Shown piece after piece: positions 52,279-60,860 of a stretch of DNA of 64,000 nt. Source of the DNA: Chitinophagaceae bacterium (GTDB taxonomy: Bacteria > Bacteroidota > Bacteroidia > Chitinophagales > Chitinophagaceae). A program made the translations under genes and the position numbers. Below the pieces are notes generated by a model. That model was not told where the DNA came from. It searched no databases and saw only the letters and a list, made by a program, of their open reading frames with translations. The first letter of the stretch is position 1, and each line of letters begins with the position of its first letter. The DNA lies in NCBI GenBank assembly GCA_024508725.1, contig JANINS010000004.1:886163-950162 (forward strand), given 5' to 3'.

Positions 52279-52300
52279 CAGTACTTCAGCTGGTCAACAA
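52244..52300 (+). repeat. GCGACGC-core repeat, copy 10 (variant), overlapping a gene's 3' end
   Basis: ACGCACAAGTGAGTGACACAAC, then AAAGTTCAATAGCAGTAC and TTCAGCTGGTCAAC. The stop codon of the membrane-protein gene lies within it. Confidence 0.75.
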
Positions 52301-52630
52301 TTATTTCTTAAAAGCAAAGTACACAGCTCCCAATATCAAACAAAAGCTGATCAAATAATTCCAGCGTAAAGGTTCTTTTAGATACAACACAGCAAACACA
52401 CAGAAGACCAATAATGTGATCACTTCCTGTACGATCTTCAATTGAAATCCGCTCCAGCCTTGCAGATAACCACTCCGATTGGCAGGAACCATTAAACAGT
52501 ATTCTACCAATGCGATGCACCAGCTAATGAGTATGGCTTTCCATAAAGGGAAACCGGTTTTCTTAAGATGCCAATACCATGCAATTGTCATGAAGATATT
52601 CGACGTTACTAACAGAAGGATTGTTCGCAT
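52301..52630 (-). CDS. DMT-superfamily small membrane protein (DUF486)
   Basis: 109 residues, four membrane segments, with family features: NIFMTIAWYWHLK, LISWCIALVEYCLMVPANRSGY, FQLKIVQEVITLLVF and FAVLYLKEPLRWNYL. It belongs to the DUF486 group, a four-helix relative of drug/metabolite transporters. Function unknown. Confidence 0.9.
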   Translation of the reverse strand: MRTILLLVTSNIFMTIAWYWHLKKTGFPLWKAILISWCIALVEYCLMVPANRSGYLQGWSGFQLKIVQEVITLLVFCVFAVLYLKEPLRWNYLISFCLILGAVYFAFKK

Positions 52631-52667
52631 TGAGCCTTTATTTACGAATTAGAATGCTAATGTAAGG

Positions 52668-53150
52668 TCAGGAATCGTATTTTGGTTTTCGTGGTTTCTT
52701 CTTCCCCATTTCCAGTTCTTCTACAACAGCTTCTGCTGTAGGATTGTTCGTAACCGTGGTGGCAATCCAGTAAAGAAAACCAACGATCACTAAAGAAGCG
52801 ATCAACTCACCAAAAGAAACCCAATAATCAAACAAAGAATACACCTGTGCATTAGAAGGATCTGCCGCTTCGTAAATTACTCTTACCTCTTCATTCGGAT
52901 GATGTAAAAAAGTTTTTACCGGGGTACGATAATTATTTACTCCATCAGAAAATAGCACAACTAACTTGCCGCTGTCTTGTATTGTTTTACCAGTAGTGAA
53001 CTGCCCATCGAAATAATCAGGCTGCCGGGTAAATAAAATATAACTGCCGAAGCAAACAATGTATAATATGATAACGATCCAACGCAAGAGAGCAAATGTA
53101 GTGGTTGCCACGGATTGCAGATAAGTTTGCCACGAATTACACAGATTCAC
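52668..53150 (-). CDS. DUF3592-like membrane protein
   Basis: 160 residues, two membrane segments (about 19-41 and 112-130) around a periplasmic domain that may be DUF3592-like (VVLFSDGVNNYRTPVKTFLHHPNEEVRVIYEAADPSN). The N-terminal 8 residues are encoded by an inverted-repeat arm (53130-53156), so the true start may be a GTG further in. Function unknown. Confidence 0.7.
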   Translation of the reverse strand: MNLCNSWQTYLQSVATTTFALLRWIVIILYIVCFGSYILFTRQPDYFDGQFTTGKTIQDSGKLVVLFSDGVNNYRTPVKTFLHHPNEEVRVIYEAADPSNAQVYSLFDYWVSFGELIASLVIVGFLYWIATTVTNNPTAEAVVEELEMGKKKPRKPKYDS

Positions 53151-53209
53151 ACAATAACTGTCTTCCAGATCAGCACAGGCAAATCCGTGAAGATTTGTGT
53201 AACCTGTGG
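53130..53209. repeat. Inverted short-period arms with CAC/GTG cores
   Basis: Left arm 53130-53156 (CCACGAATTACACAGATTC...) has CAC at 53131, 53140 and 53148. Right arm 53182-53209 (AATCCGTGAAGATTTGTG...) has GTG at 53187, 53197 and 53206. The reverse complement of the right arm resembles the left. Period 8-10 bp. Confidence 0.65.
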
Positions 53210-53282
53210 GGAAGAATTATTGTCAGACCGGGACGGTCAGACAATACATCTGCCAATTTGTAATCTGTGGCTTCAAACTAAA

Positions 53283-53306
53283 ATCCCGCAGCCGAAACTG
53301 CGGGAT
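53283..53306 (-). terminator. Terminator of smc
   Basis: Perfect 9-bp stem ATCCCGCAG (53283-53291) / CTGCGGGAT (53298-53306), 6-nt loop. On the minus strand it is followed by TTTAGTTTG, a weak T tract. Confidence 0.75.
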
Positions 53307-53333
53307 AACATTTAATGGTTGTATAGTGAGGGG

Positions 53334-56300
53334 CTAGTTCAAACTTCTGAAATCTACCGGAACCAATTTACTTACACCCGGCTCCTGCATGGTAACGCCA
53401 TAGATCACATCAACGGCACTCATCGTCATCTTATTGTGTGTTACTATGATGAACTGTGAGTTCTCGCTAAACTTCTGGATCATGTTGGTGAACTTACCAA
53501 CGTTAGCATCATCCAATGGAGCGTCAACCTCATCCAGAATACAGAATGGCGCTGGCTTGATAAGATAGATCGCAAACAACAAAGCTGTTGCTGTTAATGT
53601 TTTCTCACCACCACTCAACTGTGTGATCGATGATGGACGTTTACCTTTAGGCTTAGCGATGATGTCGATTCCTGTCTCAGCTAAGTTCTCAGGATTCTCG
53701 AGCACCATATCAGCAGTATCTTCTTCAGTGAAGAGTGCCTTGAATACTTTCTGGAAATTCTCTCTTACTTTATTGAAAGTATCGAGGAACTGCTGGTTCG
53801 CTGTTGCTTCAACTTCCTGGATGGTTTGCAGTAAACTTTCTTTCGCTGTAACAAGATCATTCTTTTGTTCAAGGATGAACTCGTAACGCTTTTTCATTTC
53901 CTGGAAAGCTTCGATAGCCGTTGGATTCACCTCTCCCATGTTCTCCAAACGCTTCTTCATCCTGTCTGAAGTTGCCTGGAGATCTTCTAAGGTTGATTCA
54001 GTATTTCTAGCCTGGTCTAAGATCTCGTCCAATTCAACTTTGAATTCAACACTTAGCCTTTCTTTCATTCCCGCCAACTGGAGTTTGAGTTCGTTCAACC
54101 TGTCTTTGATCTCAGTTAACAGGTGATCGATCATCTCTTTGCTCTTCACCTTATGCCTTAACTCACTTTCTTTTTCCTGTAAAGCATTTCTCAGGTTGTA
54201 ATAAGCCTGATCAGCCTCATTCAGTTTATGCTCTTCTTCTTCTTTTTTACGCATCAGGTCAACCAAACCATCTTCTGCAGATTTCAATGCTTCTTCAGAT
54301 TCAGAAATAGCTCCTGCGGCTTCACCGAGTTGTTTGGTATTGCTTTCTATCTGTACATGAAGATCATTCAGCTGGTTTTGCTTGAACACTAACTCTTGTT
54401 TCAAAGAAGTGATCTTGCTTTGCTGAACAGTCAACTGTAAATTGCTTTGATTGAACTCAGCAGTTGCGAAATTGTATTCCTGCTCAGCGATCTGGTATTC
54501 ATTCTCTATTGAAGCCAAAGACTGAGATGTTTCCTGTAATCTTTCATTCAGCGATTGCAACTCTTCTCTTGTAGATGCTATCGCATCATTCTCATCCTGC
54601 AATCTAACAGAGATATCTTCCAAACGCTGCTCAGCATTTTGTTGTGCAGCCTGCAGGTTCTCAATCTTATTCTTTGTAGCAAAAACCTGGTTGGTGAGTT
54701 GGTTGATCTCAGTTTCCGTTTGGCGAATCGCATGTTCTTTCAACTGCTCGTTGTAACCGATCACTTCGTTGTGCTTGCTCTGGATGTCAGCTTTCAAAGC
54801 ATTCACCACAGCTTCCTGTGCAACAATCTCTTCGTGTAACTTTTCTAAGTTCTTAGCACGACCGATCTTCTTTCCTTCAAACAATCCAACACTACCACCC
54901 GTTAATGTGAACTTACCTTTTACATATTTACCATGCTTCTCCAATACAACAGAACCATTGCTGTTAACAATTGCTTCTTCGTTATTGGCGATGTATACAT
55001 GACCTAACAGGTACTGTGCAAGATTCTTATACTTCTCATCTACCTCGATCACATCCATTGCTTTAATTGTATCGTGAGGTTGATGTGATTCGGAAGGCTG
55101 GAAGTTATTTACCCTGTCCAGCATGAAGAAGTTGGCTTTACCTTTTTGATTCGCATCTAACAGGTGAACAGCCTGCAAACCTTCCTGCATGTCATTTACA
55201 ACATAATAGTTGAGGTAAGGTTCCAGCACATTCTCCACTGCTGCACGGTATTCTTCTTTTACATAAATGATATCAGAAAGAATGGGGGCATGATGATTCC
55301 AACTAGGGTTATTATGTAAGAACTTCACACTCTCAGGATAACCCTCCATTGAGTCGATGAGGCTCTTTAACAATGCATGTTCGTTTCTTTTTGAATCAAG
55401 CTTACGATTCTCTTCAGCTAATTTATTGCGAAGCACTTCCAAAGCAGATTGTGTTTCCAATATCTGCTCTTTTGTTCTTTCATGTTGCTCCTGCAATTGC
55501 TGCAGATCGATACGCTTCTGCTCTAAAGCTTCTTCTTTCTCTTTCAACTCAACTTCCAACTGCTGAAGTTGATATTCACGATTTTGCTTTTCATCTGTTA
55601 ATTGAGCTTGTGCTCTCTGCAAATTCTGGATAGAAGTATCTGCAACTGCTACTTTCTTCTCAGCATCGAACTGGCTTCTCTGTATCTGTTGGTATTGACC
55701 TCTTAAAGAATCAACAGAACCTCGCTTCTCATCAAAAGCAGTTCTTTTATCCTGAACAGAGAATTTCGCTTCTTCTACTTTTTCTGCTAACTCAGCGAGT
55801 TTGGCCTCTTCTTCACCTACATGAAGTTGAGTGTATTCGATAGAATCACCGATGGTCTTTAACTGACCTTCTGCTTTATCTAAAAATTCCTTTAAAGAAG
55901 TTTCCTTCTCTCTTAAATATTGTAATTTCTGTGAAGCAAGATTCTTTTCGTTTTCTTTGGTACGAAGTGTTTGCACCAACTCATTGAACTCATGCTGCTG
56001 AGATTGCAATGCTCTCTCCTTCTCAATGAATCCAACTTTCTCTTGTTCTATCGCAGCTTCTTCAGTTGCGATCTCTGCTTCTAACTGAACTTTCTTATCA
56101 GTCTCAACTTCCTGTTGTTCGTTCAGTTCTTTATAAGTGATGTTGAAACCTTCAAGTGCAGCTTTCGCTAACTCGATAGAAATCTCTCTATATTCTTTTT
56201 TGATCTCGTAATACTTCTCAGCTTTCTTAGCCTGGTTCTCTAAGGTCTTTAACTGGTTGTTGATCTCAAATAATAAATCTTCAATTCGATTCAGATCCTG

Positions 56301-56855
56301 CTCAGTAGCATCAAGTTTATTCTTTGCTTCTTTTTTACGTGTTTTATAGATCGTAATTCCGGCAGCCTGCTCTAACATTCTTCTACGGCTGTTCTCTTTG
56401 TCTTTAATGATGTCGTCCACCATTCCCAATTCAATGATGGCATAACTATCGTTCGATACACCGGTATCCAAAAAAAGGTTATGAATATCTTTCAAACGAC
56501 AAGTAACATCGTTCAAACGATATTCACTCTCTCCATTTTTATAGAAACGGCGGGTTACGGTTACTGTGCTGAACTCTGTTGGCAGCAGGTTACGGGTGTT
56601 TTCAAACGTCAGGCTTACTTCAGCCAGGCCGCTTGCACTTCTTGTTTTGCTACCGTTAAAAACAAGGGCTTCGAGATTTTCAGAACGCAAAGCAGAGATC
56701 TTCTGCTCACCAATTACCCAACGAATTGAATCAATAATATTACTCTTACCGCATCCATTGGGTCCAATGATTCCGGTGATCCCTTCATCAAAGCTTACTA
56801 CTGTTTTGTCAGCAAAGCTTTTAAACCCTTTGATCTCTAATGACTTAAGTCTCAT
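53334..56855 (-). CDS. smc: Chromosome segregation protein SMC
   Basis: 1173 residues from MRLKSLEIKGFKSF (Met at 56864 is alternative). The N-terminal Walker A is GPNGCGKS, followed by long coiled coils, a hinge (about 510-650; PILSDIIYVKEEYRAAVENVLEPYL), and a C-terminal signature LSGGEKTLTATALLF with Walker B PAPFCILDEVDAPLDDAN. SMC forms a ring ATPase that condenses and segregates chromosomes with kleisin and ScpB, which are not visible here. Length is normal. Confidence 0.97.
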   Translation of the reverse strand: MRLKSLEIKGFKSFADKTVVSFDEGITGIIGPNGCGKSNIIDSIRWVIGEQKISALRSENLEALVFNGSKTRSASGLAEVSLTFENTRNLLPTEFSTVTVTRRFYKNGESEYRLNDVTCRLKDIHNLFLDTGVSNDSYAIIELGMVDDIIKDKENSRRRMLEQAAGITIYKTRKKEAKNKLDATEQDLNRIEDLLFEINNQLKTLENQAKKAEKYYEIKKEYREISIELAKAALEGFNITYKELNEQQEVETDKKVQLEAEIATEEAAIEQEKVGFIEKERALQSQQHEFNELVQTLRTKENEKNLASQKLQYLREKETSLKEFLDKAEGQLKTIGDSIEYTQLHVGEEEAKLAELAEKVEEAKFSVQDKRTAFDEKRGSVDSLRGQYQQIQRSQFDAEKKVAVADTSIQNLQRAQAQLTDEKQNREYQLQQLEVELKEKEEALEQKRIDLQQLQEQHERTKEQILETQSALEVLRNKLAEENRKLDSKRNEHALLKSLIDSMEGYPESVKFLHNNPSWNHHAPILSDIIYVKEEYRAAVENVLEPYLNYYVVNDMQEGLQAVHLLDANQKGKANFFMLDRVNNFQPSESHQPHDTIKAMDVIEVDEKYKNLAQYLLGHVYIANNEEAIVNSNGSVVLEKHGKYVKGKFTLTGGSVGLFEGKKIGRAKNLEKLHEEIVAQEAVVNALKADIQSKHNEVIGYNEQLKEHAIRQTETEINQLTNQVFATKNKIENLQAAQQNAEQRLEDISVRLQDENDAIASTREELQSLNERLQETSQSLASIENEYQIAEQEYNFATAEFNQSNLQLTVQQSKITSLKQELVFKQNQLNDLHVQIESNTKQLGEAAGAISESEEALKSAEDGLVDLMRKKEEEEHKLNEADQAYYNLRNALQEKESELRHKVKSKEMIDHLLTEIKDRLNELKLQLAGMKERLSVEFKVELDEILDQARNTESTLEDLQATSDRMKKRLENMGEVNPTAIEAFQEMKKRYEFILEQKNDLVTAKESLLQTIQEVEATANQQFLDTFNKVRENFQKVFKALFTEEDTADMVLENPENLAETGIDIIAKPKGKRPSSITQLSGGEKTLTATALLFAIYLIKPAPFCILDEVDAPLDDANVGKFTNMIQKFSENSQFIIVTHNKMTMSAVDVIYGVTMQEPGVSKLVPVDFRSLN

Positions 56856-57045
56856 AAAACACAATGTGTTTTTTCAAGGTGTACCAATACTTCCATTCCG
56901 TATAACACAACGAACATAAACTAAAACGTTGCAAACCAAAATCACAGTTTGTTCACTTGTTAATAAGGCGTGGAAATAAAAATGTGGATAAAGGTACAGG
57001 TGTTGAAAATCAGCAGTTAAGAACAAATAGTGAAAGTTTTATGAA

Positions 57046-57094
57046 CCTAACTGCAACAAATCGATTAAGCTTCCGTTGCGTCGCACACTTCAAG
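57046..57094 (-). repeat. GCGACGC-core intergenic repeat, copy 11
   Basis: Minus strand: CTTGAAGTGTGCGACGCAAC, then GGAAGCTTAATCGATTTG and GCAGTTAGG. It lies between divergent genes and is partly degraded at its start. Confidence 0.75.
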
Positions 57095-57145
57095 TTCCTG
57101 TTCTCTCTTGGCTAACATGTATTTTTATCACTCACTTAATGATTC

Positions 57146-57646
57146 ATGAGCATCCGTTCCAAAGATTCCTACCAAAAACTACTCTACAATTTCATGCATG
57201 AAGTATTGGTGGTTTGCCCTTCATGCTCAGGTCAGGCTTTAGTAAAATCGAATGCTGATCCACTTAGAGAACTTGATGAAACTGTAACAAGAGTAGTTTG
57301 CATCAATTGCGGTTATGGCAAAAGATTAATTGATACAAGACCTGCTTTGCTCATGAAAACCAGCAGGAAACCGGTTTATGGAAGAATGTTGCGAATTGGC
57401 GGTTCAGGTGATCCATATTTCTGGTTGCCTTTATGGCTGAAAGCCGATTGCTTAAGACAAACACTTTGGGCTTTTAATTATGAGCATCTGAAATTGATCA
57501 AAGAACATGTAGGGGCTGATCTGAGACAAAGAAGCTTAACAAACATCAGGAACAAAAGCATTGGAAGCAGATTACCCAAATGGATGACAGCTGCCAACAA
57601 TCGTAAAGCTGTTTTAAAAGCAATAGAAATATTGGAAAAGAAGTAA
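57146..57646 (+). CDS. Zinc-ribbon-containing protein, unknown
   Basis: 166 residues with a two-knuckle zinc ribbon: VVCPSCSGQA (C-x-x-C) and VVCINCGYGKR (C-x-x-C), about 45 residues apart. The remainder is conserved-looking: GGSGDPYFWLPLWLKADC, NYEHLKLIKEHVGADLRQR, GSRLPKWMTAANNRKAVLKAI. It probably binds zinc in the cytosol; role unknown. Confidence 0.75.
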   Translation: MSIRSKDSYQKLLYNFMHEVLVVCPSCSGQALVKSNADPLRELDETVTRVVCINCGYGKRLIDTRPALLMKTSRKPVYGRMLRIGGSGDPYFWLPLWLKADCLRQTLWAFNYEHLKLIKEHVGADLRQRSLTNIRNKSIGSRLPKWMTAANNRKAVLKAIEILEKK

Positions 57647-57708
57647 GATTACAGGCAAGAAACTGAAAATAAAATTTCCAGTTCTTACTCCGATAAAATG
57701 AAGGGCAC

Positions 57709-57921
57709 TTATTCCATATGCGTCCAACCTACTACCTGCTGAATGACTGCTTCCGTTTCTTCATCATCCATTTCTGCACCTTCAACAATATGCGGCCCAA
57801 AGAATAATCTTTCGAAAAAACCTGGTTGATGCTTTTGTGGCAACACCTCTTCTAATGTAAGTTTATTCTCGTCTGTTGCAACTACAGTTTGTTTATCGAT
57901 GAGATCAAAACTAGTGTTCAT
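57709..57921 (-). CDS. Small protein with PGFxxxLFxGP motif (paralogue 1)
   Basis: 70 residues from MNTSFDLIDKQTVVATD; longer reading starts are possible but add no motif. Core HQPGFFERLFFGPHIVEGAEMDDEE. The same pattern (PGF-x-x-x-LF-x-GP, then G-x-x-x-x-E-E) occurs in the next gene. No signal or membrane segment. No recognised family. Confidence 0.6.
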   Translation of the reverse strand: MNTSFDLIDKQTVVATDENKLTLEEVLPQKHQPGFFERLFFGPHIVEGAEMDDEETEAVIQQVVGWTHME

Positions 57922-57986
57922 ATCTCTTATTTTCACTCTAAGTTCCGTTGTGATTATCTCATTAAAAATGATCGGTATCATAAAAA

Positions 57987-58007
57987 GATCCCGCCAATGG
58001 CGGGATC
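57987..58007 (-). terminator. Terminator of the 58040 gene
   Basis: Perfect 9-bp stem GATCCCGCC (57987-57995) / GGCGGGATC (57999-58007), 3-nt loop; followed by TTTTTATG on the minus strand. Confidence 0.9.
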
Positions 58008-58039
58008 AAAAATGTTTATGGGATATTAGATTTCGACTA

Positions 58040-58285
58040 TTACAACCTGATTCCACGTTCAACCAATTCCTGGTCGATGAAACCACTTTCTTCTGAGCTG
58101 GCACCTGTTCCTACGATCTCGTAAGGACCAGAAAATAAGTTCGACCAAAAGCCTGGCTTTTTGTTTCTAAGCTTCTTGATTGCCTCATCAGACATAACAA
58201 CTAAGCTATCTTCTTCCGGTGAAGCACCGATGCCGGATATTTCGTATCCATCGGGAAGTGTTTCTAATGTATAATTCTTTCTCAT
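58040..58285 (-). CDS. Small protein with PGFxxxLFxGP motif and internal repeat (paralogue 2)
   Basis: 81 residues from MRKNYTLETLPDGYE. It carries the repeat YEISGIGASPEEDS and YEIVGTGASSEESG around the core KKPGFWSNLFSGP. The two YEI-x-G-x-GAS-x-EE units make it look like a duplicated module. Paralogue 1 is immediately 3' of it on the same strand. A terminator separates them, so they are separate transcripts. Function unknown. Confidence 0.7.
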   Translation of the reverse strand: MRKNYTLETLPDGYEISGIGASPEEDSLVVMSDEAIKKLRNKKPGFWSNLFSGPYEIVGTGASSEESGFIDQELVERGIRL

Positions 58286-58375
58286 AATGGTGTGTTTTTG
58301 TATATCAAAAGTGATATTTACAGCAGCCGAAAAGGATGACATTTATCATATATATACATGATTGTGATACGTGCC

Positions 58376-59020
58376 ATGCTTACATTTGCCGGGCTGAAAA
58401 AGAACTATTATAAAATACTGAATATTGATTACACAGCTTCTTTAACAGAGGTGAAATCAGCTTACCGCAAGCTTGCTTTGCTGTATCACCCAGATAAAAC
58501 CGACAACGAATTACTTAAAGCGAAATTTGTCGATATCAAAGAAGCATACGAAGTGCTGAGAGATCCGGTGAAACGAAAAAATTATAACCTCACCTTCGAT
58601 AACTTCAGTTATAAAAAAGAAGAACAGTTAACACCCTACCAGCTACTGCAAAAGCTCAGGCAGCTAAAAGATAATATTTCAAAACTTGATCCACACCGTA
58701 TGGATTTGGACAGGCTTGAGTTTAATATCACGGAATTGTTAAGTGAAAGAAATATAGAAACACTTGGCAGAACAGAAGACAAAACCATTGTTCAGCAATT
58801 CATTGAAGAGTTGTTGAATGTTGCTACACCACTTTCACCTAAACAGTTCAAGCCAATAGCCGATCACCTGATTCCTTTGGCTGATGAAACTACAACGCAG
58901 AAAATGCATCGCTTTCTGCATAGCCATCATTTAAAGAACCGTTGGGAAAGCAATAAGATCATAGTGGCAATTGGTATGGGAGTTTTGCTGTGCCTGCTGA
59001 TTTACTTTCTTGGACAATAA
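58376..59020 (+). CDS. J-domain protein with C-terminal membrane anchor
   Basis: 214 residues from MLTFAGLKKNYYKIL (58358 is an alternative). N-terminal J domain with the HPD motif (LALLYHPDKTD), then a helical middle region and a C-terminal membrane helix (IIVAIGMGVLLCLLIYFL). It should stimulate a DnaK-type ATPase near the membrane; the other DnaJ domains (Gly/Phe, zinc) are absent, so it is not DnaJ itself. Confidence 0.87.
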   Translation: MLTFAGLKKNYYKILNIDYTASLTEVKSAYRKLALLYHPDKTDNELLKAKFVDIKEAYEVLRDPVKRKNYNLTFDNFSYKKEEQLTPYQLLQKLRQLKDNISKLDPHRMDLDRLEFNITELLSERNIETLGRTEDKTIVQQFIEELLNVATPLSPKQFKPIADHLIPLADETTTQKMHRFLHSHHLKNRWESNKIIVAIGMGVLLCLLIYFLGQ

Positions 59021-59023
59021 AAA

Positions 59024-59043
59024 GGGCTGAATAGATTCAGCCC
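59024..59043 (-). terminator. Terminator of pruA
   Basis: Perfect 9-bp stem GGGCTGAAT / ATTCAGCCC with a 2-nt turn; on the minus strand it is followed by TTTTTATTG. Confidence 0.8.
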
Positions 59044-59099
59044 GCTATTAAGATGTTTTGTTCCTTATTTTTTATTTCTCATTCCTTATTTAAAACTAA

Positions 59100-60746
59100 T
59101 TATTCTCCTTCACTTTCGCCGGGATACAGGAAAGGATATTTAAAATCGGTAGGCGGATTAAATGTTTCCTTAATCGTTCTTGCACTTAACCAACGATACA
59201 GATTCAATTGACTTCCTGCTTTATCGTTCGTTCCGCTGGCTCTTGCACCACCGAATGGCTGCTGACCAACAACAGCACCTGTTGGCTTATCATTGATGTA
59301 GAAATTACCTGCAGCATTTCTCAGCTTTTCTGTAGCAAGTTCAACGGCGTATCTGTCTTGTGCAATAACAGCTCCCGTTAATGCATAAGGTGAAGTGGTA
59401 TCAACCAATTCTAAAGTTTCTTCGAACTTATTTTCATCATACACATAAATAGTGAGCACAGGTCCAAATATCTCTTCACACATCGAAACATATTTCGGAT
59501 CTTTTGCTTCGATCACCGTAGCATCAATGAAGTAACCTTTACTCATATCATAATTCCCACCAACAAGAATTTCTGCATTAGCATCCTTCTTCGCATTATC
59601 AATATACTTTGCTATACTCTTGAACGATTTCTCATCGATCACCGCATTTACAAAATTGCCAAAGTCTTCCACAGTACCCATCTTAAAGCTCTTCACGCCA
59701 TCAACTAATTTCTGCTTCACTGCTGTAGCAATGTTGGATGGAATATAAGCCCTGGATGCAGCAGAACATTTCTGTCCCTGGAATTCAAAAGCACCTCTTA
59801 ACAAAGCAGTAGCAACAACATCAGCATCAGCACTTCTATGTGCTAACACAAAATCTTTACCACCTGTTTCACCAACGATCCTTGGATAAGAACGATAATT
59901 CGCAACGTTCTCTCCTATCGTCTTCCACATTTGATTAAATACACCGGTTGAACCTGTGAAATGCACTCCGGCAAAATCTCTGTGACTCATACATACTTTG
60001 CCAATGGTTGGTCCATCTACATAAATAAGATTGATCACACCATCTGGCAATCCTGCTTCTTTCAATATTCTCATGAACATTTGTGCAGAATACACCTGAG
60101 TGTTTGCAGGTTTCCAAACCACCACATTACCACACATGGCTGCAGATGTTGGCAGGTTACCACCGATCGCTGTGAAATTAAATGGCGTTACAGCAAGCAC
60201 AAATCCTTCCAATGGTCTCCATTCAAGCCTGTTGTGCATGCCTGCTCCGCTGATAGGTTGTTGCTTATATATCTCACTTAAAAAATGAACGTTAAAACGA
60301 AGGAAATCGATCAGCTCACAGGCAGAATCGATCTCGGCCTGGAAAGCATTTTTACTTTGTCCCAACATCGTTGTACCGTTCATGTACATGCGATATTTTG
60401 TTGAGATCAGGTCGGCAGCTCTTAAAAAAATGTTAGCCCTGTTTTCCCAGCTCATTGCAGCCCATGATGCCTTAGCTTCAAGTGCAGCATTGATCGCATC
60501 ATGCACATGCGACTCATCTCCTGCATGAAAATGTCCGAGTGTATGTGCAATTTCATGTGGAGGATGTATTGCCACTTTCTTTCCTGTTCTCACCTCTTTA
60601 TTTCCAATGTACATTGGTACATCTGCTTGCTGACTTTTCAACTCTTTTAATGATGCTTTCAATGCTTTTCTTTCTGCAGTTCCCGGGCCATAAGTAAGTA
60701 CAGGTTCATTGGCAGGTAAAGGGTAAGAGAAATATCCTAGGTTCAT
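59100..60746 (-). CDS. pruA: L-glutamate gamma-semialdehyde dehydrogenase (P5C dehydrogenase)
   Basis: 548 residues. Oxidises glutamate semialdehyde to glutamate with NAD in proline catabolism. The N-terminal part has VRTGKKVAIHPPHEIAH and the cofactor region is ITPFNFTAIGGNLPTSAAM. The catalytic Glu lies in IVGETGGKDFV and the Cys in FEFQGQKCSAASRAYIP. The C-terminal GQQPFGGARASGTNDKAG matches the family. It acts alone here, with no putA adjacent. Confidence 0.94.
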   Translation of the reverse strand: MNLGYFSYPLPANEPVLTYGPGTAERKALKASLKELKSQQADVPMYIGNKEVRTGKKVAIHPPHEIAHTLGHFHAGDESHVHDAINAALEAKASWAAMSWENRANIFLRAADLISTKYRMYMNGTTMLGQSKNAFQAEIDSACELIDFLRFNVHFLSEIYKQQPISGAGMHNRLEWRPLEGFVLAVTPFNFTAIGGNLPTSAAMCGNVVVWKPANTQVYSAQMFMRILKEAGLPDGVINLIYVDGPTIGKVCMSHRDFAGVHFTGSTGVFNQMWKTIGENVANYRSYPRIVGETGGKDFVLAHRSADADVVATALLRGAFEFQGQKCSAASRAYIPSNIATAVKQKLVDGVKSFKMGTVEDFGNFVNAVIDEKSFKSIAKYIDNAKKDANAEILVGGNYDMSKGYFIDATVIEAKDPKYVSMCEEIFGPVLTIYVYDENKFEETLELVDTTSPYALTGAVIAQDRYAVELATEKLRNAAGNFYINDKPTGAVVGQQPFGGARASGTNDKAGSQLNLYRWLSARTIKETFNPPTDFKYPFLYPGESEGE

Positions 60747-60752
60747 ATTGAC

Positions 60753-60773
60753 AATTTGAAATTTTGAAATTCA
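60753..60773. repeat. Heptamer array x3 upstream of pruA
   Basis: Units AATTTGA, AATTTTG, AAATTCA contiguous, 7 bp from the pruA ATG. Confidence 0.6.
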
Positions 60774-60794
60774 GGCGCTGCAATTTAGTTGTTT

Positions 60795-60852
60795 TTATGG
60801 TAGTCGGCTTTTGTAGTACTATTTGACTTTCGTTGCGTCGCACACTTGTACA
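60795..60852 (-). repeat. GCGACGC-core intergenic repeat, copy 12
   Basis: Minus strand: TGTACAAGTGTGCGACGCAAC, then GAAAGTCAAATAGTAC and AAAGCCGACTACC. It ends 8 bp before the TPR gene's start. Confidence 0.85.
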
Positions 60853-60860
60853 TTTGGATC

